Origin: an uncultured Clostridia bacterium
GTDB lineage: Bacteria; Bacillota; Clostridia; TANB77; CAG-508
DNA: 62,871 nucleotides
Assembly: GCA_947631185.1 (NCBI GenBank)
Contig: CANRKJ010000010.1
Location: 1-62,871, forward strand
Direction of reading: 5' to 3'
Shown here: positions 19,195-28,714 of the stretch, piece by piece
How the letters are laid out: every line of letters starts with the position of its first letter
How positions within the stretch are numbered: position 1 is the first letter of the stretch
Notes under the pieces: generated by a model
Seen by the model: the letters and a program-made list of their open reading frames with translations, nothing else
Told to the model about the DNA's origin: nothing
Databases searched by the model: none
Program-made: the position numbers and the translations under genes

Positions 19195-19698
19195 CTATAC
19201 TAAACTAATATACTGAGTATTTAATAACAAATAAATAATTCCTACAATTATACTAGATGAAATTCCATAAACTAAAACAGGACCTGCCACTGTAAACATT
19301 TTAGCACCTACTCCCATTACATAACCTTCTGATTTATATTCCATTGCAGGAGATACAATAGAATTAGCAAATCCAGTTATAGGAACTAAAGAACCTGCTC
19401 CTGCAATTTTTCCAATTTTATTAAAAATATTTAATGAAGTTAGAAAAGCACTAAAAAATATAAGCATTATAGAAACAATTGCATAACTATTTGTTTCTTC
19501 AACACCTCTTAATTTGCATATTTCAAAAATAATCTGACCTATACTACAAATCAACCCACCTATCCAAAAAGCATTTAGACAATTTTTTAAAATAGGAGAA
19601 TTAGGTGTCTTTTTATCAACATATTTTTGATAATCTTCATTACTTTCAATCGGTTTTATAAAAAACACTTCCTTTCTCTTTTTTTCTATTTTTCTCAA
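19195..19698 (-). CDS. spoVAC: Stage V sporulation protein AC (SpoVAC)
   Basis: This 167-residue membrane protein of the SpoVA channel begins with a charged stub and the typical YQKYVDKKTPNSPILKNCLN followed by AFWIGGLICSIGQ. It later has AGAGSLVPITGFANSIVSPAMEYKSEG, the family hallmark. In Bacillus SpoVAC acts as a mechanosensitive channel for dipicolinate release. GAAAGGAAGTG lies near the start; the exact first codon is less certain because the first 14 residues are not conserved. It is the first gene of the operon, so a forespore-type promoter would be expected upstream, but I could not identify one. Confidence 0.94.
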   Translation of the reverse strand: MRKIEKKRKEVFFIKPIESNEDYQKYVDKKTPNSPILKNCLNAFWIGGLICSIGQIIFEICKLRGVEETNSYAIVSIMLIFFSAFLTSLNIFNKIGKIAGAGSLVPITGFANSIVSPAMEYKSEGYVMGVGAKMFTVAGPVLVYGISSSIIVGIIYLLLNTQYISLV

Positions 19699-19737
19699 AA
19701 ACTGATTTTTTATACAAAAATTTCTTTAATAAATTGG

Positions 19738-19828
19738 TTCGCCGTGCGAGATTTTCAGTTATGAAAATCTCTGTGCATCTTTGCGCGTAATGCTTTTATA
19801 TAATATGAAAGCATTACTTTCATATTAT
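19738..19828. repeat. Stacked palindromes with a GC-rich core, upstream of spoVAC
   Basis: Two inverted repeats stand side by side. GAGATTTTC-AGTTAT-GAAAATCTC (19749-19772) is flanked by GC-rich GGTTCGCCGTGC and TGTGCATCTTTGCGCG. ATAATATGAAAG-CATTA-CTTTCATATTAT (19799-19827) follows. The core is far richer in GC than anything nearby. No open frame is present. It could be a small mobile palindrome, an end fragment of an element, or a structured leader of spoVAC. Confidence 0.5.
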
Positions 19829-19835
19829 AAAATAA

Positions 19836-19865
19836 AAACCTTCATCATAAGATGAAGGTTTTTAT
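19836..19865 (-). terminator. Terminator of AAA/M41 protease gene copy 1
   Basis: A hairpin with arms AACCTTCATC/GATGAAGGTT and loop TTAT is followed by TTTATTTT on the minus strand, immediately after the stop codon. Confidence 0.88.
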
Positions 19866-19866
19866 T

Positions 19867-21384
19867 TTAATTAAATTCAGACCATAACTTTAAAACATCT
19901 TCCCTTGAAACATACTTTTCTTTGTATATTTTTTCAGTAAGAGCATCCAAAAAATCCTTATGCTTTTCAAGTTTCTTAATAGCATATTTTTTAGCTTTTT
20001 TTAAAATTTTATCCACTAACCTTTCTATAATTAATTTTTTTTCAGAAGAAAGATTAAAATATTCTTCAGGTTTGCAGAAGAAATCTTTTCCGAGCTGTTT
20101 GTAAGCTCCAGATGTACAAACAAAAGCTTTTGCAATGGAATTTGCTTTTTCTAAATCAGATACAGCCCCTCTATCATTGACACCTTCAGCATATCTACCA
20201 GCTAAATAAAAGCTAATATACTTAATACAATTTTTCTTGTTTTGCCAACCAGTTCCGGAATTTAAAAAAATCATTGTTAAACCATTATATCCCTTATCCG
20301 AAACACCTATTATAGTAACTCCTTCAAAATAAATGAAATCCAAAAGCAAAGCAATTAAAGTGTGTCCTGCTTCATGCCTAGCTATTTGTTTTTCATCCTT
20401 TGATATTTTTATAAATTCATCAGAGCCATCTCTTTCCATATAGCTTTTACATACATGATCAAATGTGAGTTTTGTAACTTTTTGGTACTCAAATTCAGAC
20501 ATTATTTTATCTAAGTACGTAAGATAAACATCATATGAAAGATAATTTCGAAATATCTTTCCCATCTCCACATCATAAATCATTTTAAGAGCTTTATCTT
20601 CTATTTCTGCTATTTTGTGATATTGCATAAGCTCTTTAATTCTTGGTTTTAATGTAGAAATAATTTTATCTGCCATTTCTTCCTGTTTTATGTAGAAGCA
20701 TAATGATTCACACAGAATTTCCCTCATTTCCATCTCATTATTATATATGAAGTCCTCGTCTATTGATATAATAAACTTAATTAAAATATCTTCTTTAAAT
20801 GCAAGTGTTACATTTTTAAGAATAGCTGAATATTCTGACCAAAAACTCCCCATAAATTTTTCAAAGTTATCAAAAAAGAAAATTAGATTTTTGTTTCCTT
20901 CTTTAATATACTTTTCAGCTACTGTTATAAGTTCTCTGATTATATCATCATCCGAAAAGTTTAAAAAATTAGTTTGTGAAACCTCAATAACTTTGGTACC
21001 TGATAAACGAGCAATTTCTGACTCTTTCATTAGTTTCTGGACTAGATAATAGACTAAACTAGTTTTTCCACTACCTTTCTCTCCTATAATAAGTATACTG
21101 TTGCAATCTTTCATAAGTAAATCCTGCAAAAGTCTCCTATATTGAATTCCCAGCTGTTCATTCTCTGAAAATTCTATTGGATAATAATAAAGATATTCAT
21201 TCAAATCATAAAAAACGGTCTGAAATGTTTCTTCAGTATCAACATCTCCTTCTTCTTTGGGAAGTATTATCCAATTGGATTTTTCTTCCTTCTCGTTGTC
21301 TTCACACGGCCGGCCAATGTTTTGTTCTTGAGAAGTCTCAAGATTAGGATTGTCCTTTTCTGTAAAAATATTATTGTTGTTCAT
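19867..21384 (-). CDS. Soluble AAA ATPase fused to M41 (FtsH-like) metallopeptidase, copy 1
   Basis: This 505-residue protein has a variable acidic N-terminus (1-75), an AAA module with Walker A GEKGSGKTS (about 101-109) and a Walker-B-like LIFFFDNFEKF (about 168-178), and a C-terminal M41 peptidase domain with HEAGH (about 337-341) and a distal metal ligand in AVSDLEKAN. Unlike FtsH it has no membrane segments, and the AAA part looks closer to the first ATPase domain of ClpA/ClpB (RIKELMQYH echoing LKERYEVHH) than to FtsH. The start at 21384 is set by GAAAGGAGTGTTCGTA, shared with the paralogue. One in-frame CGG (21310-21312) inside GGCCGGCC is read as sense. The target is unknown. Confidence 0.82.
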   Translation of the reverse strand: MNNNNIFTEKDNPNLETSQEQNIGRPCEDNEKEEKSNWIILPKEEGDVDTEETFQTVFYDLNEYLYYYPIEFSENEQLGIQYRRLLQDLLMKDCNSILIIGEKGSGKTSLVYYLVQKLMKESEIARLSGTKVIEVSQTNFLNFSDDDIIRELITVAEKYIKEGNKNLIFFFDNFEKFMGSFWSEYSAILKNVTLAFKEDILIKFIISIDEDFIYNNEMEMREILCESLCFYIKQEEMADKIISTLKPRIKELMQYHKIAEIEDKALKMIYDVEMGKIFRNYLSYDVYLTYLDKIMSEFEYQKVTKLTFDHVCKSYMERDGSDEFIKISKDEKQIARHEAGHTLIALLLDFIYFEGVTIIGVSDKGYNGLTMIFLNSGTGWQNKKNCIKYISFYLAGRYAEGVNDRGAVSDLEKANSIAKAFVCTSGAYKQLGKDFFCKPEEYFNLSSEKKLIIERLVDKILKKAKKYAIKKLEKHKDFLDALTEKIYKEKYVSREDVLKLWSEFN

Positions 21385-21475
21385 TACGAACACTCCTTTC
21401 TAATAAAAATTTATTCTATAATATCACATTTTTTCTGTATTTTCAACTTTTTTAATAGAGCAAAAACGAATATAT

Positions 21476-21510
21476 AAAATGGGTTAGTAAAACTAACCCA
21501 TTTTATATTA
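21476..21510 (-). terminator. Terminator of AAA/M41 protease gene copy 2
   Basis: The arms AAAATGGGTTAGT/ACTAACCCATTTT are followed by ATATTA on the plus side and by TATATTCG on the minus side. The stem is perfect and lies directly behind the stop codon of copy 2. Confidence 0.75.
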
Positions 21511-21513
21511 TAA

Positions 21514-23077
21514 TTATTCAATTTGATTATTACCATATAAAGCCCATAACTTTAAAATTTCATCTCTACTTAAAAAATTTTTTTTAAGCAAAGCTGAAGC
21601 CATTTTAGCTATAAATTCTTTATTATTTGATATAGCCATCTTAGCGTAATTAGTAGCATCTTTAATAAGCTCTCTCACTTCCCTATCAATAATATTTTTA
21701 TTATGTTCTGAAAAATTTTTATATTCATCAGCATCATAATAGACATTAATTCCAACAGGATTTGATAAACCCGAACTGCAAACAAACTTTTTAGCATAAT
21801 AATTTGCTACATTTAAATCATCATAATTACCAGAGTCCAAATTCTTTTGAGCATACTTACCAGCCAAATAAAAAGCAAGATATTTTACGTAATTATCCCG
21901 ATTCATCCACCATACTCTATCATCTATATTTGTGATTGTAACACCATCTCCAGTATCACCACTAGGTGTTCTTATTTTAAAAATCGATACACCACTTAGA
22001 TAAATAAAGTCTTGGTTCAACAATGCAATGACACTATGACCCGTTTCATGCAAAGCAGTATCTTCCTTATTATAATTATTATTAAAAAACTCAGATGAAT
22101 CTTCACTTTCTATTTCTTTTTCATTTTCTTTATAATAATTTAAAACAGTTTCACAATCCAAAAAATTTACTCCTTCTAGTTCACACCAACACAAAACATT
22201 ATCTAAGTTTATTAGAAATCTTTTATATGATGCAAAGAACATTTCTATCTCAACCGTTGACATCGTATAAATCATTTCTAAAGCCTCATAACATATTGAC
22301 TTAACACCGTGAACTTTTTTTAGCTCTTCAATTCTAGGGTTAAGAGTTGATATTATTTTTTCTGGCAATACTTCTTGGGTTATATTCATCATTACTGATG
22401 ATTTTACTACACTACTTTTTAAATCATCTTCAAGGATATAAAACGTATTACTTTCGACTGTAAGAACGAATTTTATAAGTTCAAAATCCTCAAACTCTGA
22501 TATAACCCAATCAAGTATAGTAGGATATTCATACCAAAAAGTTGTAGAATATCTGTCAAATTCATCTAAGAAAATTATGACTTTTTTCTGATTCTCATTA
22601 GCAAGTTTATGTAAAACATTACTAATTACTAACGCAATTTCAGTAGAAGATTCAGAAAAAGATTTTGGAGAGAAACCTATAACTTGAGCTCCTTTTAATA
22701 AATCTGTACAATTTTCTTTGTTTACCTCCTGAGCAAAATAGTGAAGCAAACTGCTTTTTCCATTTCCCTCTTCTCCTAAGATTAATACACTATCTAAACA
22801 TAGCAGAACTTAAAGCTCTACATAATTTCTTATACAACCGAGTTGTTAAATCAGAAGTTGTAAAATCTATAGGATACTCTGAAAGATTCTCAGTTATATT
22901 ATAGTAAAAACTATATAACTTTTCATCCTCATGAACTTCTAATGGATAATCATCTCCTTCTTCATTTGCATTCAATTCTTTACTTAATTTATCATTAAGT
23001 TCTGAATTGAAACTTAACATTTCTGATTTATCATCAGAAAGAGGGTTGTTCTTATGCTTTTCCTTGTTAGTATTCAT
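21514..23077 (-). CDS. Soluble AAA/M41 metallopeptidase, copy 2, with one +1 frameshift
   Basis: Two frames (95 and 411 residues) join into a 520-residue protein parallel to copy 1 if one base is skipped near 22790-22795. The zero frame runs ATG TTT AGA TAG; the +1 frame resumes with GAT AGT GTA and yields SVLILGEEGNGKSSLL, aligning residue for residue with SILIIGEKGSGKTSLV of copy 1. The M41 motif is HETGH, with the distal ligand in YDDLNVAN. There is no CGG at the break. Two in-frame CGG codons (22838-22840, 21898-21900) are read as sense. Copy 1 and copy 2 share the leader GAAAGGAGTGTTC. It may be a decaying paralogue, or the product of a shift at the stop codon, as in prfB. Confidence 0.72.
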
Positions 23078-23139
23078 TTAGAACACTCCTTTCAAAAATT
23101 ATGTAAATATAATATCATATTTACATAATAAAATCAAGA

Positions 23140-23178
23140 AAAAAATATACAGCAAAAACTATTTTTCACTGTATATTT
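23140..23178 (-). terminator. Terminator of guaA
   Basis: The arms ATATACAGTG/CAGTATAT-like (minus strand AAATATACAGTGAAAAATAG ... GCTGTATATTTTTTTC) are followed by a T-run on the minus strand right after guaA. Confidence 0.8.
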
Positions 23179-23184
23179 TTAATA

Positions 23185-24715
23185 TTATTCCCATTCAATT
23201 GTTGCAGGAGGCTTACCTGTTATATCATAAACCACTCTGTTTACATGTTTTACTTCATTTACAATTCTACTTGAAACAATTTCTAAAACTTCATATGGAA
23301 TTCTTGTCCATTCTGCTGTCATAAAATCTGATGTAGTAACAGCTCTTAATGCGACTGTATAATCATACGTTCTTTCATCTCCCATAACTCCAACACTTTT
23401 TAAGTTGGTTAAAACAGCAAAATATTGATTTATTTCTCTATCCAATCCACTTTTAGATATTTCTTCTCTAAATATAAAATCTGCTTCTTTTAATATATCT
23501 AATTTACTCTCTGTAATTTCTCCAATAATTCTTATTGCAAGTCCTGGACCAGGAAATGGTTGACGATATACTAAAAATTCTGGCAATCCTACTTCTAATC
23601 CTACTTTTCTTACTTCATCTTTAAATAAATCTCTTAAAGGTTCTATTAGTTCTTTGAAATCAACAAAATCAGGAAGTCCTCCAACATTGTGATGACTCTT
23701 AATTGTACTACTTGCTCCAAATCCGCTTTCTATTACATCAGGGTAAATTGTTCCGTTGTGCTAAATAATCAACTTTTCCAATTTTTTTAGATTCTTCTTC
23801 AAAAACTCTAATAAATTCCTCTCCTATTATTTTTCTTTTTCTTTCAGGATCATCTATTCCTGAAAGTTTACTTAAGAATCTATCTTTTGCATCTACTTTT
23901 ATAAAATTAACATCAAAGTTTTTTGTAAATACTTCTTCTACTTCATCTGCTTCATTTTTTCTAAGCAACCCATGATCAACAAAAATACATGTTAGATTTT
24001 TCCCTATTGCTTTATTTATTAAAGCAGCCACTACAGATGAATCTACCCCACCTGATAATGCACATAAAACTTTTCCATCTCCAACTTTAGTCTTTATAGC
24101 ATCAATAGTATTTTTGGCAAAAGAATCCATTCTCCAAGTACCTGTACATTCACAAATATTATATAAGAAATTCTTAATTATTTTTGTTCCATTTTTAGTA
24201 TGATTTACTTCTGGATGAAATTGTAAACCATATATTTTCTTTTCTTCATTTTCCATTGCTGCTACAGGACAACTAGAAGTTGATGCTATTGTTCTAAATC
24301 CATCCGGAAGTTTTGAAACATAACAAGTATGACTCATTAAACAATCATTATAATCTCCAATTTCTTCAAAAATTTTTGACTTTTCAAATTTTACATTTAT
24401 TGTTCCATATTCTCTTTTTTCAGCTGTTTCAACATTTCCATTTAGTAAATAGGCTGTAAGTTGCATTCCATAACAAATTCCTAAAATAGGGATTCCCATT
24501 TCAAAAATTTTTCTGTCAAGCTTTGGACTATTCTCGTCAAAAACACTAGCAGGTCCACCTGTAAAAATAATTCCTTTTGGATTTTTTTCTTTTATTTTAT
24601 CTATTGTTGTATTATATGGTAAGATTTCAGAATAAACATTACATTCTCTAACTCTTCTTGCAATTAATTGATTATATTGTCCTCCAAAATCTAAAATTAT
24701 TATTTTCTCTTCCAT
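23185..24715 (-). CDS. guaA: GMP synthase (glutamine-hydrolysing), with +1 frameshift at CGG
   Basis: GuaA converts XMP to GMP with ATP and glutamine. The glutamine amidotransferase domain (GICYGMQ with its nucleophile Cys, FHPEV with His), the ATP-pyrophosphatase loop (LSGGVDSSV) and the C-terminal dimer domain ([10 protein letters not shown]) are all present. The frame breaks once, at CGG 23753-23755. The zero frame gives LAQRNNLP-stop. Skipping the C gives [20 protein letters not shown], which is the invariant family sequence. The corrected length is 509 residues, which is standard. GuaA is essential for growth without external guanine, so the frameshift must be bypassed or the base is a sequencing error. 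It follows guaB by 21 bp, as an operon. Confidence 0.93.
23738..23755 (-). other. +1 frameshift site at CGG (guaA)
   Basis: The zero frame reads GCA CAA CGG AAC AAT and reaches CCC TGA at 23738. Dropping the C at 23755 gives GCA CAA GGA ACA ATT TAC CCT GAT, i.e. Ala-Gln-Gly-Thr-Ile-Tyr-Pro-Asp. Because Gly and the following residues are invariant in GuaA, conservation places the shift exactly at the CGG, not later at the stop. Confidence 0.88.
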
Positions 24716-24736
24716 AGAAATAAAATCTCTCCTCTA

Positions 24737-26245
24737 TTACATATTATTATCATATTCTTTTAAGATTACATCATGTGCTCCACCTTCTTTAATACTTACA
24801 GCAGATACATATGTAAATCTAGCTTTTTCATGAAGTTCTTTTAAACTTATACTTCCACAATTACACATAGTTGATTTTATTTTACTTACTGTTATAGCTA
24901 GATTATCTTTTAATGCTCCTGCATATGGAATATAAGAATCTACCCCTTCTTCAAAAGAAAGTTTATTTTTAGCTTCTCCACCTAAATCATATCTTTGCCA
25001 ATTTCTTGCTCTATTTGAACCTTCACCCCAATATTCTTTAAGAAATGTTCCATTTCTTTTTATTTTTCTAGTAGGGCTCTCATCAAATCTTGCAAAATAT
25101 CTTCCCATCATAACAAAATCTGCACCCATTGCAAGAGATAATGTTATATGATAATCATGAACAATTCCACCATCTGAACAAACTGGAATGTAAATACCAG
25201 TTCTTTCAAAATATTCATCTCTAGCTTCTATAACATCCATTAAAGCACTAGCTTGACCTCTACCTATACCTTTAGTTTCTCTTGTTATACAGATAGAACC
25301 TCCACCAACACCAACTTTTATAAAATCAGCACCAGCTTCTGCTAAGTAATAAAATCCTTCTTTATCAACAACATTTCCTGCACCAATTTTTACTTTATCA
25401 CCATAATTTTTTCTAACCCAATCAATTGTATTTTTTTGCCAAACTGAATATCCATCTGATGAATCCATACAAATTATGTCAACACCTGCATCAACTAAAG
25501 CTGGTATTCTTTCTTCATAATCTCTTGTATTTATTCCAGCACCAACTATATAACTTTTATTTTCATCAAGTAGTGAATCTGGATTATTTTTTCTGTCTTC
25601 ATAATCTTTTCTAAACACTAAATATTCCAATCTATCATCTTCATCTAAAATTGGTAAACAACTTATTTTATTTTCCCAAATAATATCATTAGCTTCTATT
25701 AAACTTATACCTTTTCTGGCAAATACAGCTTTTTCTTTTGAAGTCATATAATTATTAATTGGCTCATCTAAATCCACTCTAGATAATCTATAATCTTTAT
25801 CTGTAACAAGACCAATAAATTTTCCATTTGCAGTTCCATCTTCTGTAATAATTACTGTTGAATGTCCTGTTTTTTCAATCAAACTCATAACATCTCTTAA
25901 TTTTGTTCCGCTTTTTACATTTGAATCACTAGTAACAAAACCAGCTTTATATTTTTTTACATTTCTTACCATTTCTGCTTGACTTTCAATTGATTGAGAA
26001 CCATAAATAAAAGAACATCCTCCTTCACGTGCAAGTGCAATTGCCATTTTTTCTCCTGAAACAGCTTGCATTATTGCTGACGTAAATGGGACGTTCAAAC
26101 TAATCTTTGGTTCTTCTCCTTTTTTAAATTTTACAAGTGGTGTTTTTAAACTTACATTACTTGGTATACATCTCTCATCAGTTAAATTTGGAATTAATAA
26201 AAATTCATTAAAAGTTCTTGAAATATCTTCTAAAATCTTTGCCAT
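24737..26245 (-). CDS. guaB: IMP dehydrogenase
   Basis: This 502-residue enzyme oxidises IMP to XMP with NAD+, the step before GuaA. The TIM-barrel catalytic loop is clear ([19 protein letters not shown], with the nucleophile Cys). Two CBS domains sit between about residues 110 and 215 ([26 protein letters not shown]-like second repeat). CSDGGI and [13 protein letters not shown] complete the barrel. A GGGGG stretch precedes the ATG. The upstream 237 bp (26246-26482) hold the divergent promoter region shared with the plus-strand gene at 26483; I see no purine riboswitch there. Confidence 0.95.
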   Translation of the reverse strand: MAKILEDISRTFNEFLLIPNLTDERCIPSNVSLKTPLVKFKKGEEPKISLNVPFTSAIMQAVSGEKMAIALAREGGCSFIYGSQSIESQAEMVRNVKKYKAGFVTSDSNVKSGTKLRDVMSLIEKTGHSTVIITEDGTANGKFIGLVTDKDYRLSRVDLDEPINNYMTSKEKAVFARKGISLIEANDIIWENKISCLPILDEDDRLEYLVFRKDYEDRKNNPDSLLDENKSYIVGAGINTRDYEERIPALVDAGVDIICMDSSDGYSVWQKNTIDWVRKNYGDKVKIGAGNVVDKEGFYYLAEAGADFIKVGVGGGSICITRETKGIGRGQASALMDVIEARDEYFERTGIYIPVCSDGGIVHDYHITLSLAMGADFVMMGRYFARFDESPTRKIKRNGTFLKEYWGEGSNRARNWQRYDLGGEAKNKLSFEEGVDSYIPYAGALKDNLAITVSKIKSTMCNCGSISLKELHEKARFTYVSAVSIKEGGAHDVILKEYDNNM

Positions 26246-26482
26246 TTTTTACCCCCTATTTTAAAATTATTGATATTTATTATATAACAAACTAAAACAA
26301 TAATCAACGATAAATTACATTTTTCTTGAATTTTGCAAAAAATATAATACCGAAATTTTGTTATAATTAGGAATAGGTAAAATTTGTACTAAGAAGTTTA
26401 GAGAACTTTCCTATTATGAAAAAATCACATATTTTCTATAAATTCATATTATATATTAGACAAGCAGAAAGGATATGATATT

Positions 26483-26920
26483 ATGGAATTTGAAGAATTA
26501 GATAAAAAAGATAAAAAAATTGAAATTACAGGAGTTATAGAAAATGGAAAACAATATGATTTAGATGTAAAATTACCAGAAGATGATAGAGATGTTATTT
26601 TCGGTATAATAAAAAATCAATATGGTGATCCAATTTCTGATGCTGTTGTAAAATTAATAGAAGTTACAAAAGATATTTTTGGAAAAGAAAGACGTCCAGT
26701 TTCTCATACTTTTACAGATAAAAATGGACAATTTGTTTTCGGACCTCTTTGCCCACATAAAAAATATGCAGTTGAAATATGGGTAAATAGAGTTGAACAC
26801 ATTAAAATATGCGAAGTATGTAATCGTAAAGGAAAATGTTTAAAAGGTGTTGACTTAGATTGTGACGGCCCTTGTAAAGCAGAATATGAAGAAACATTAG
26901 TAGATGATAAAAAAGAATAA
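26483..26920 (+). CDS. Small protein with carboxypeptidase-regulatory-like (prealbumin) domain
   Basis: This 145-residue protein has no signal peptide. The middle (about 35-105) matches the beta-sandwich CarboxypepD_reg pattern: VIFGIIKNQYGDPISDAVVKL, then HTFTDKNGQFVFGPL. The C-terminal 35 residues hold five cysteines (CEVCNRKGKC, CDGPC). Such small proteins are frequent in spore-forming Clostridia; a coat-related or metal-binding role can only be guessed. AGAAAGGA precedes the ATG. It is divergent from guaB. Its stop runs directly into a terminator that has been split by the IS element. Confidence 0.75.
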   Translation: MEFEELDKKDKKIEITGVIENGKQYDLDVKLPEDDRDVIFGIIKNQYGDPISDAVVKLIEVTKDIFGKERRPVSHTFTDKNGQFVFGPLCPHKKYAVEIWVNRVEHIKICEVCNRKGKCLKGVDLDCDGPCKAEYEETLVDDKKE

Positions 26921-26932
26921 AAAATCTGATGA

Positions 26933-26939
26933 GTTTAAC
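26933..26939. repeat. Target-site duplication GTTTAAC, left copy
   Basis: GTTTAAC directly abuts the left end of the IS. The same seven bases abut the right end at 28693-28699. The duplicated heptamer is itself the centre of the target palindrome. Confidence 0.82.
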
Positions 26940-28692
26940 TGAGGCTGCTGAAAAAGTAAAAAAAATAGCGAATTGGAAAATAAATTTTCTAATTTGCTAT
27001 TTTTTCTGTACTAAATAATAATAATTTGATATAATTAGCATAGTTGAAAGGGTTGGTATAACTATGTTAAAAGCGAATAATCAATTATCATTTTGTTTAA
27101 GTTCACATGCATCTCTTTTTGATGTGTTGATAGAAAAAAATAATTTTTGGAGACAACTAAAAGATATGGTTGATTTTTCTTTTGTTTATGATGAATTAAA
27201 GGATAAATATTCATCTACAATGGGAAGAAAAGCCGAAGATGTAATAAGAATGTTTAAATATCTTTTACTAAAAAATTATTACAAATTATCTGATAGAGAT
27301 TTGATTGCAAGAACAAGAACAGATATGTTATTCAAATATTTTTTAGATTATCTACCAGAAGAAGTTAACTTAATTGATCCTAGCCTTTTGACAGTGTTCA
27401 GAAGAGAAAGATTAAGTAATAAAGATAATGAAGAGGAAACATCAACTAATTTGATGGATAAGCTAATAGCCCAAACTGTTGATATTGCTATTAAAGAAGG
27501 CGTAATTGAAGTAAAAAACAAACTAATTCAAGATTCAACACATACAAACGCAATGTACCAACATATTTCACCAAGAGAGGAGTTAATAAAACAGGCAAAA
27601 GAATTAAGAAAAATGGTATATAAAATAGATGAAACTATACATGATAAAATGCCAAAAAAACGTGAAAGTACAGGACTATTAGAAGATCAAATTGAATATA
27701 CAAAAGAATTACTTAATTTATTAAAAAAAGATGCTAGATTTACAATAATACCAGCAATAAATGAGAAAATAAATATGCTAGAAGAAACAATGAATGATAC
27801 TGAATATGAAATTGAATATTCAAAAGATAAAGATGCAAAAGTTGGACATAAGACAGCAGATACATCTTTCTTTGGGTACAAAACACACATAGCAATGACA
27901 CCAGAAAGAATAATAACAGCAGCAGTAGTAACATCAGGAGAAAAGCACGATGGAAAACAATTACAAAAATTAGTTGAAAAGTCTCAAGCAAATGGTATTG
28001 AAGTTGAGGCTGTTATTGGAGATGGAGCATATTCTGAAAAAGAAAATATTGAGTATTGTGAAGAAAAAAATATAAAATTAGCAAGTAAATTAAGTAAACA
28101 AGTGACACATGGAAATAGAAAAGAAAATCAAACTTTTGAATATAATAAAGACGCTGGAATGTATGTATGTCCAGCGGGACATATGGCAATTCGAAAAGTA
28201 AAACAAGGAAGTAAAAAGGATGCAAATGGAAAAAACAGCAGAGTAGAATGTTATTATTTTGATATAGAAAAATGCAAACATTGTCCATATAAAGAAGGAT
28301 GTTACAAAGAAGGTTCAAGAACTAAAACATATAGTGTAAATATAAAAGATGATATCCACATAAAACATATGGACTATATGAAAACAGAAGAATTTAAAGA
28401 ATTATATGCAGAAAGATATAAAATTGAAGCAAAAAATTCTGAATTGAAAAGCAATTTTGGTTATGATACAGCTAATGCATGTGGAAAAAATGGAATTACA
28501 ATCCAAGGGGCTAGTGCGCTCTTTTTAGCAAATATAAAACGAATAATAAAATTAAGAGAAGAAAAAACAAAGAAAAATGGATAGAAATGTCCATTTATTA
28601 TTTTGACTTTTGGCTAATTGTTAAAAAAATAGCGAATTAGAAAAAAATTTCCAAATTCGCTATTTTTTTGTGCTACTTTTTCAGCAGCCTCA
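26940..28692 (+). mobile_element. IS1182-type insertion sequence, 1753 bp, complete
   Basis: The element has 18-bp perfect terminal inverted repeats, TGAGGCTGCTGAAAAAGT at the left (26940-26957) and its complement at the right (28675-28692), one intact transposase gene, and 7-bp direct repeats outside. Near each end lies a hairpin with T-run (about 26958-27004 and 28621-28669; arms AAAATAGCGAATT/AATTTGCTATTT), probably insulating transcription in both directions. Intact ends and frame suggest recent activity. Confidence 0.9.
27064..28584 (+). CDS. IS1182-family transposase
   Basis: This 506-residue DDE transposase has an N-terminal helical domain (RKAEDVIRMFKYLLLKNYY, SDRDLIARTRTDMLFKYFLD) and a catalytic core with likely acidic residues in DSTHTNAM (about 161), GDGAYSE (about 322) and YKIEAKNSELK (about 460). 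Before the last there is a Cys-rich insertion (YVCPAGH, CKHCPYKEGCY), typical of this family. The frame is intact. The start is ATG at 27064 with GAAAGGG upstream. It contains no in-frame CGG. Confidence 0.9.
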   Translation: MLKANNQLSFCLSSHASLFDVLIEKNNFWRQLKDMVDFSFVYDELKDKYSSTMGRKAEDVIRMFKYLLLKNYYKLSDRDLIARTRTDMLFKYFLDYLPEEVNLIDPSLLTVFRRERLSNKDNEEETSTNLMDKLIAQTVDIAIKEGVIEVKNKLIQDSTHTNAMYQHISPREELIKQAKELRKMVYKIDETIHDKMPKKRESTGLLEDQIEYTKELLNLLKKDARFTIIPAINEKINMLEETMNDTEYEIEYSKDKDAKVGHKTADTSFFGYKTHIAMTPERIITAAVVTSGEKHDGKQLQKLVEKSQANGIEVEAVIGDGAYSEKENIEYCEEKNIKLASKLSKQVTHGNRKENQTFEYNKDAGMYVCPAGHMAIRKVKQGSKKDANGKNSRVECYYFDIEKCKHCPYKEGCYKEGSRTKTYSVNIKDDIHIKHMDYMKTEEFKELYAERYKIEAKNSELKSNFGYDTANACGKNGITIQGASALFLANIKRIIKLREEKTKKNG

Positions 28693-28699
28693 GTTTAAC
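28693..28699. repeat. Target-site duplication GTTTAAC, right copy
   Basis: This is the right-hand copy of the 7-bp duplication flanking the IS element; it is followed by the second half of the split terminator. Confidence 0.82.
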
Positions 28700-28714
28700 T
28701 CATCAGATTTTTTA

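Noticed and set aside
26246-26482. Purine riboswitch upstream of guaB
   Set aside because: No purine-aptamer core was visible in the leader on the minus strand.
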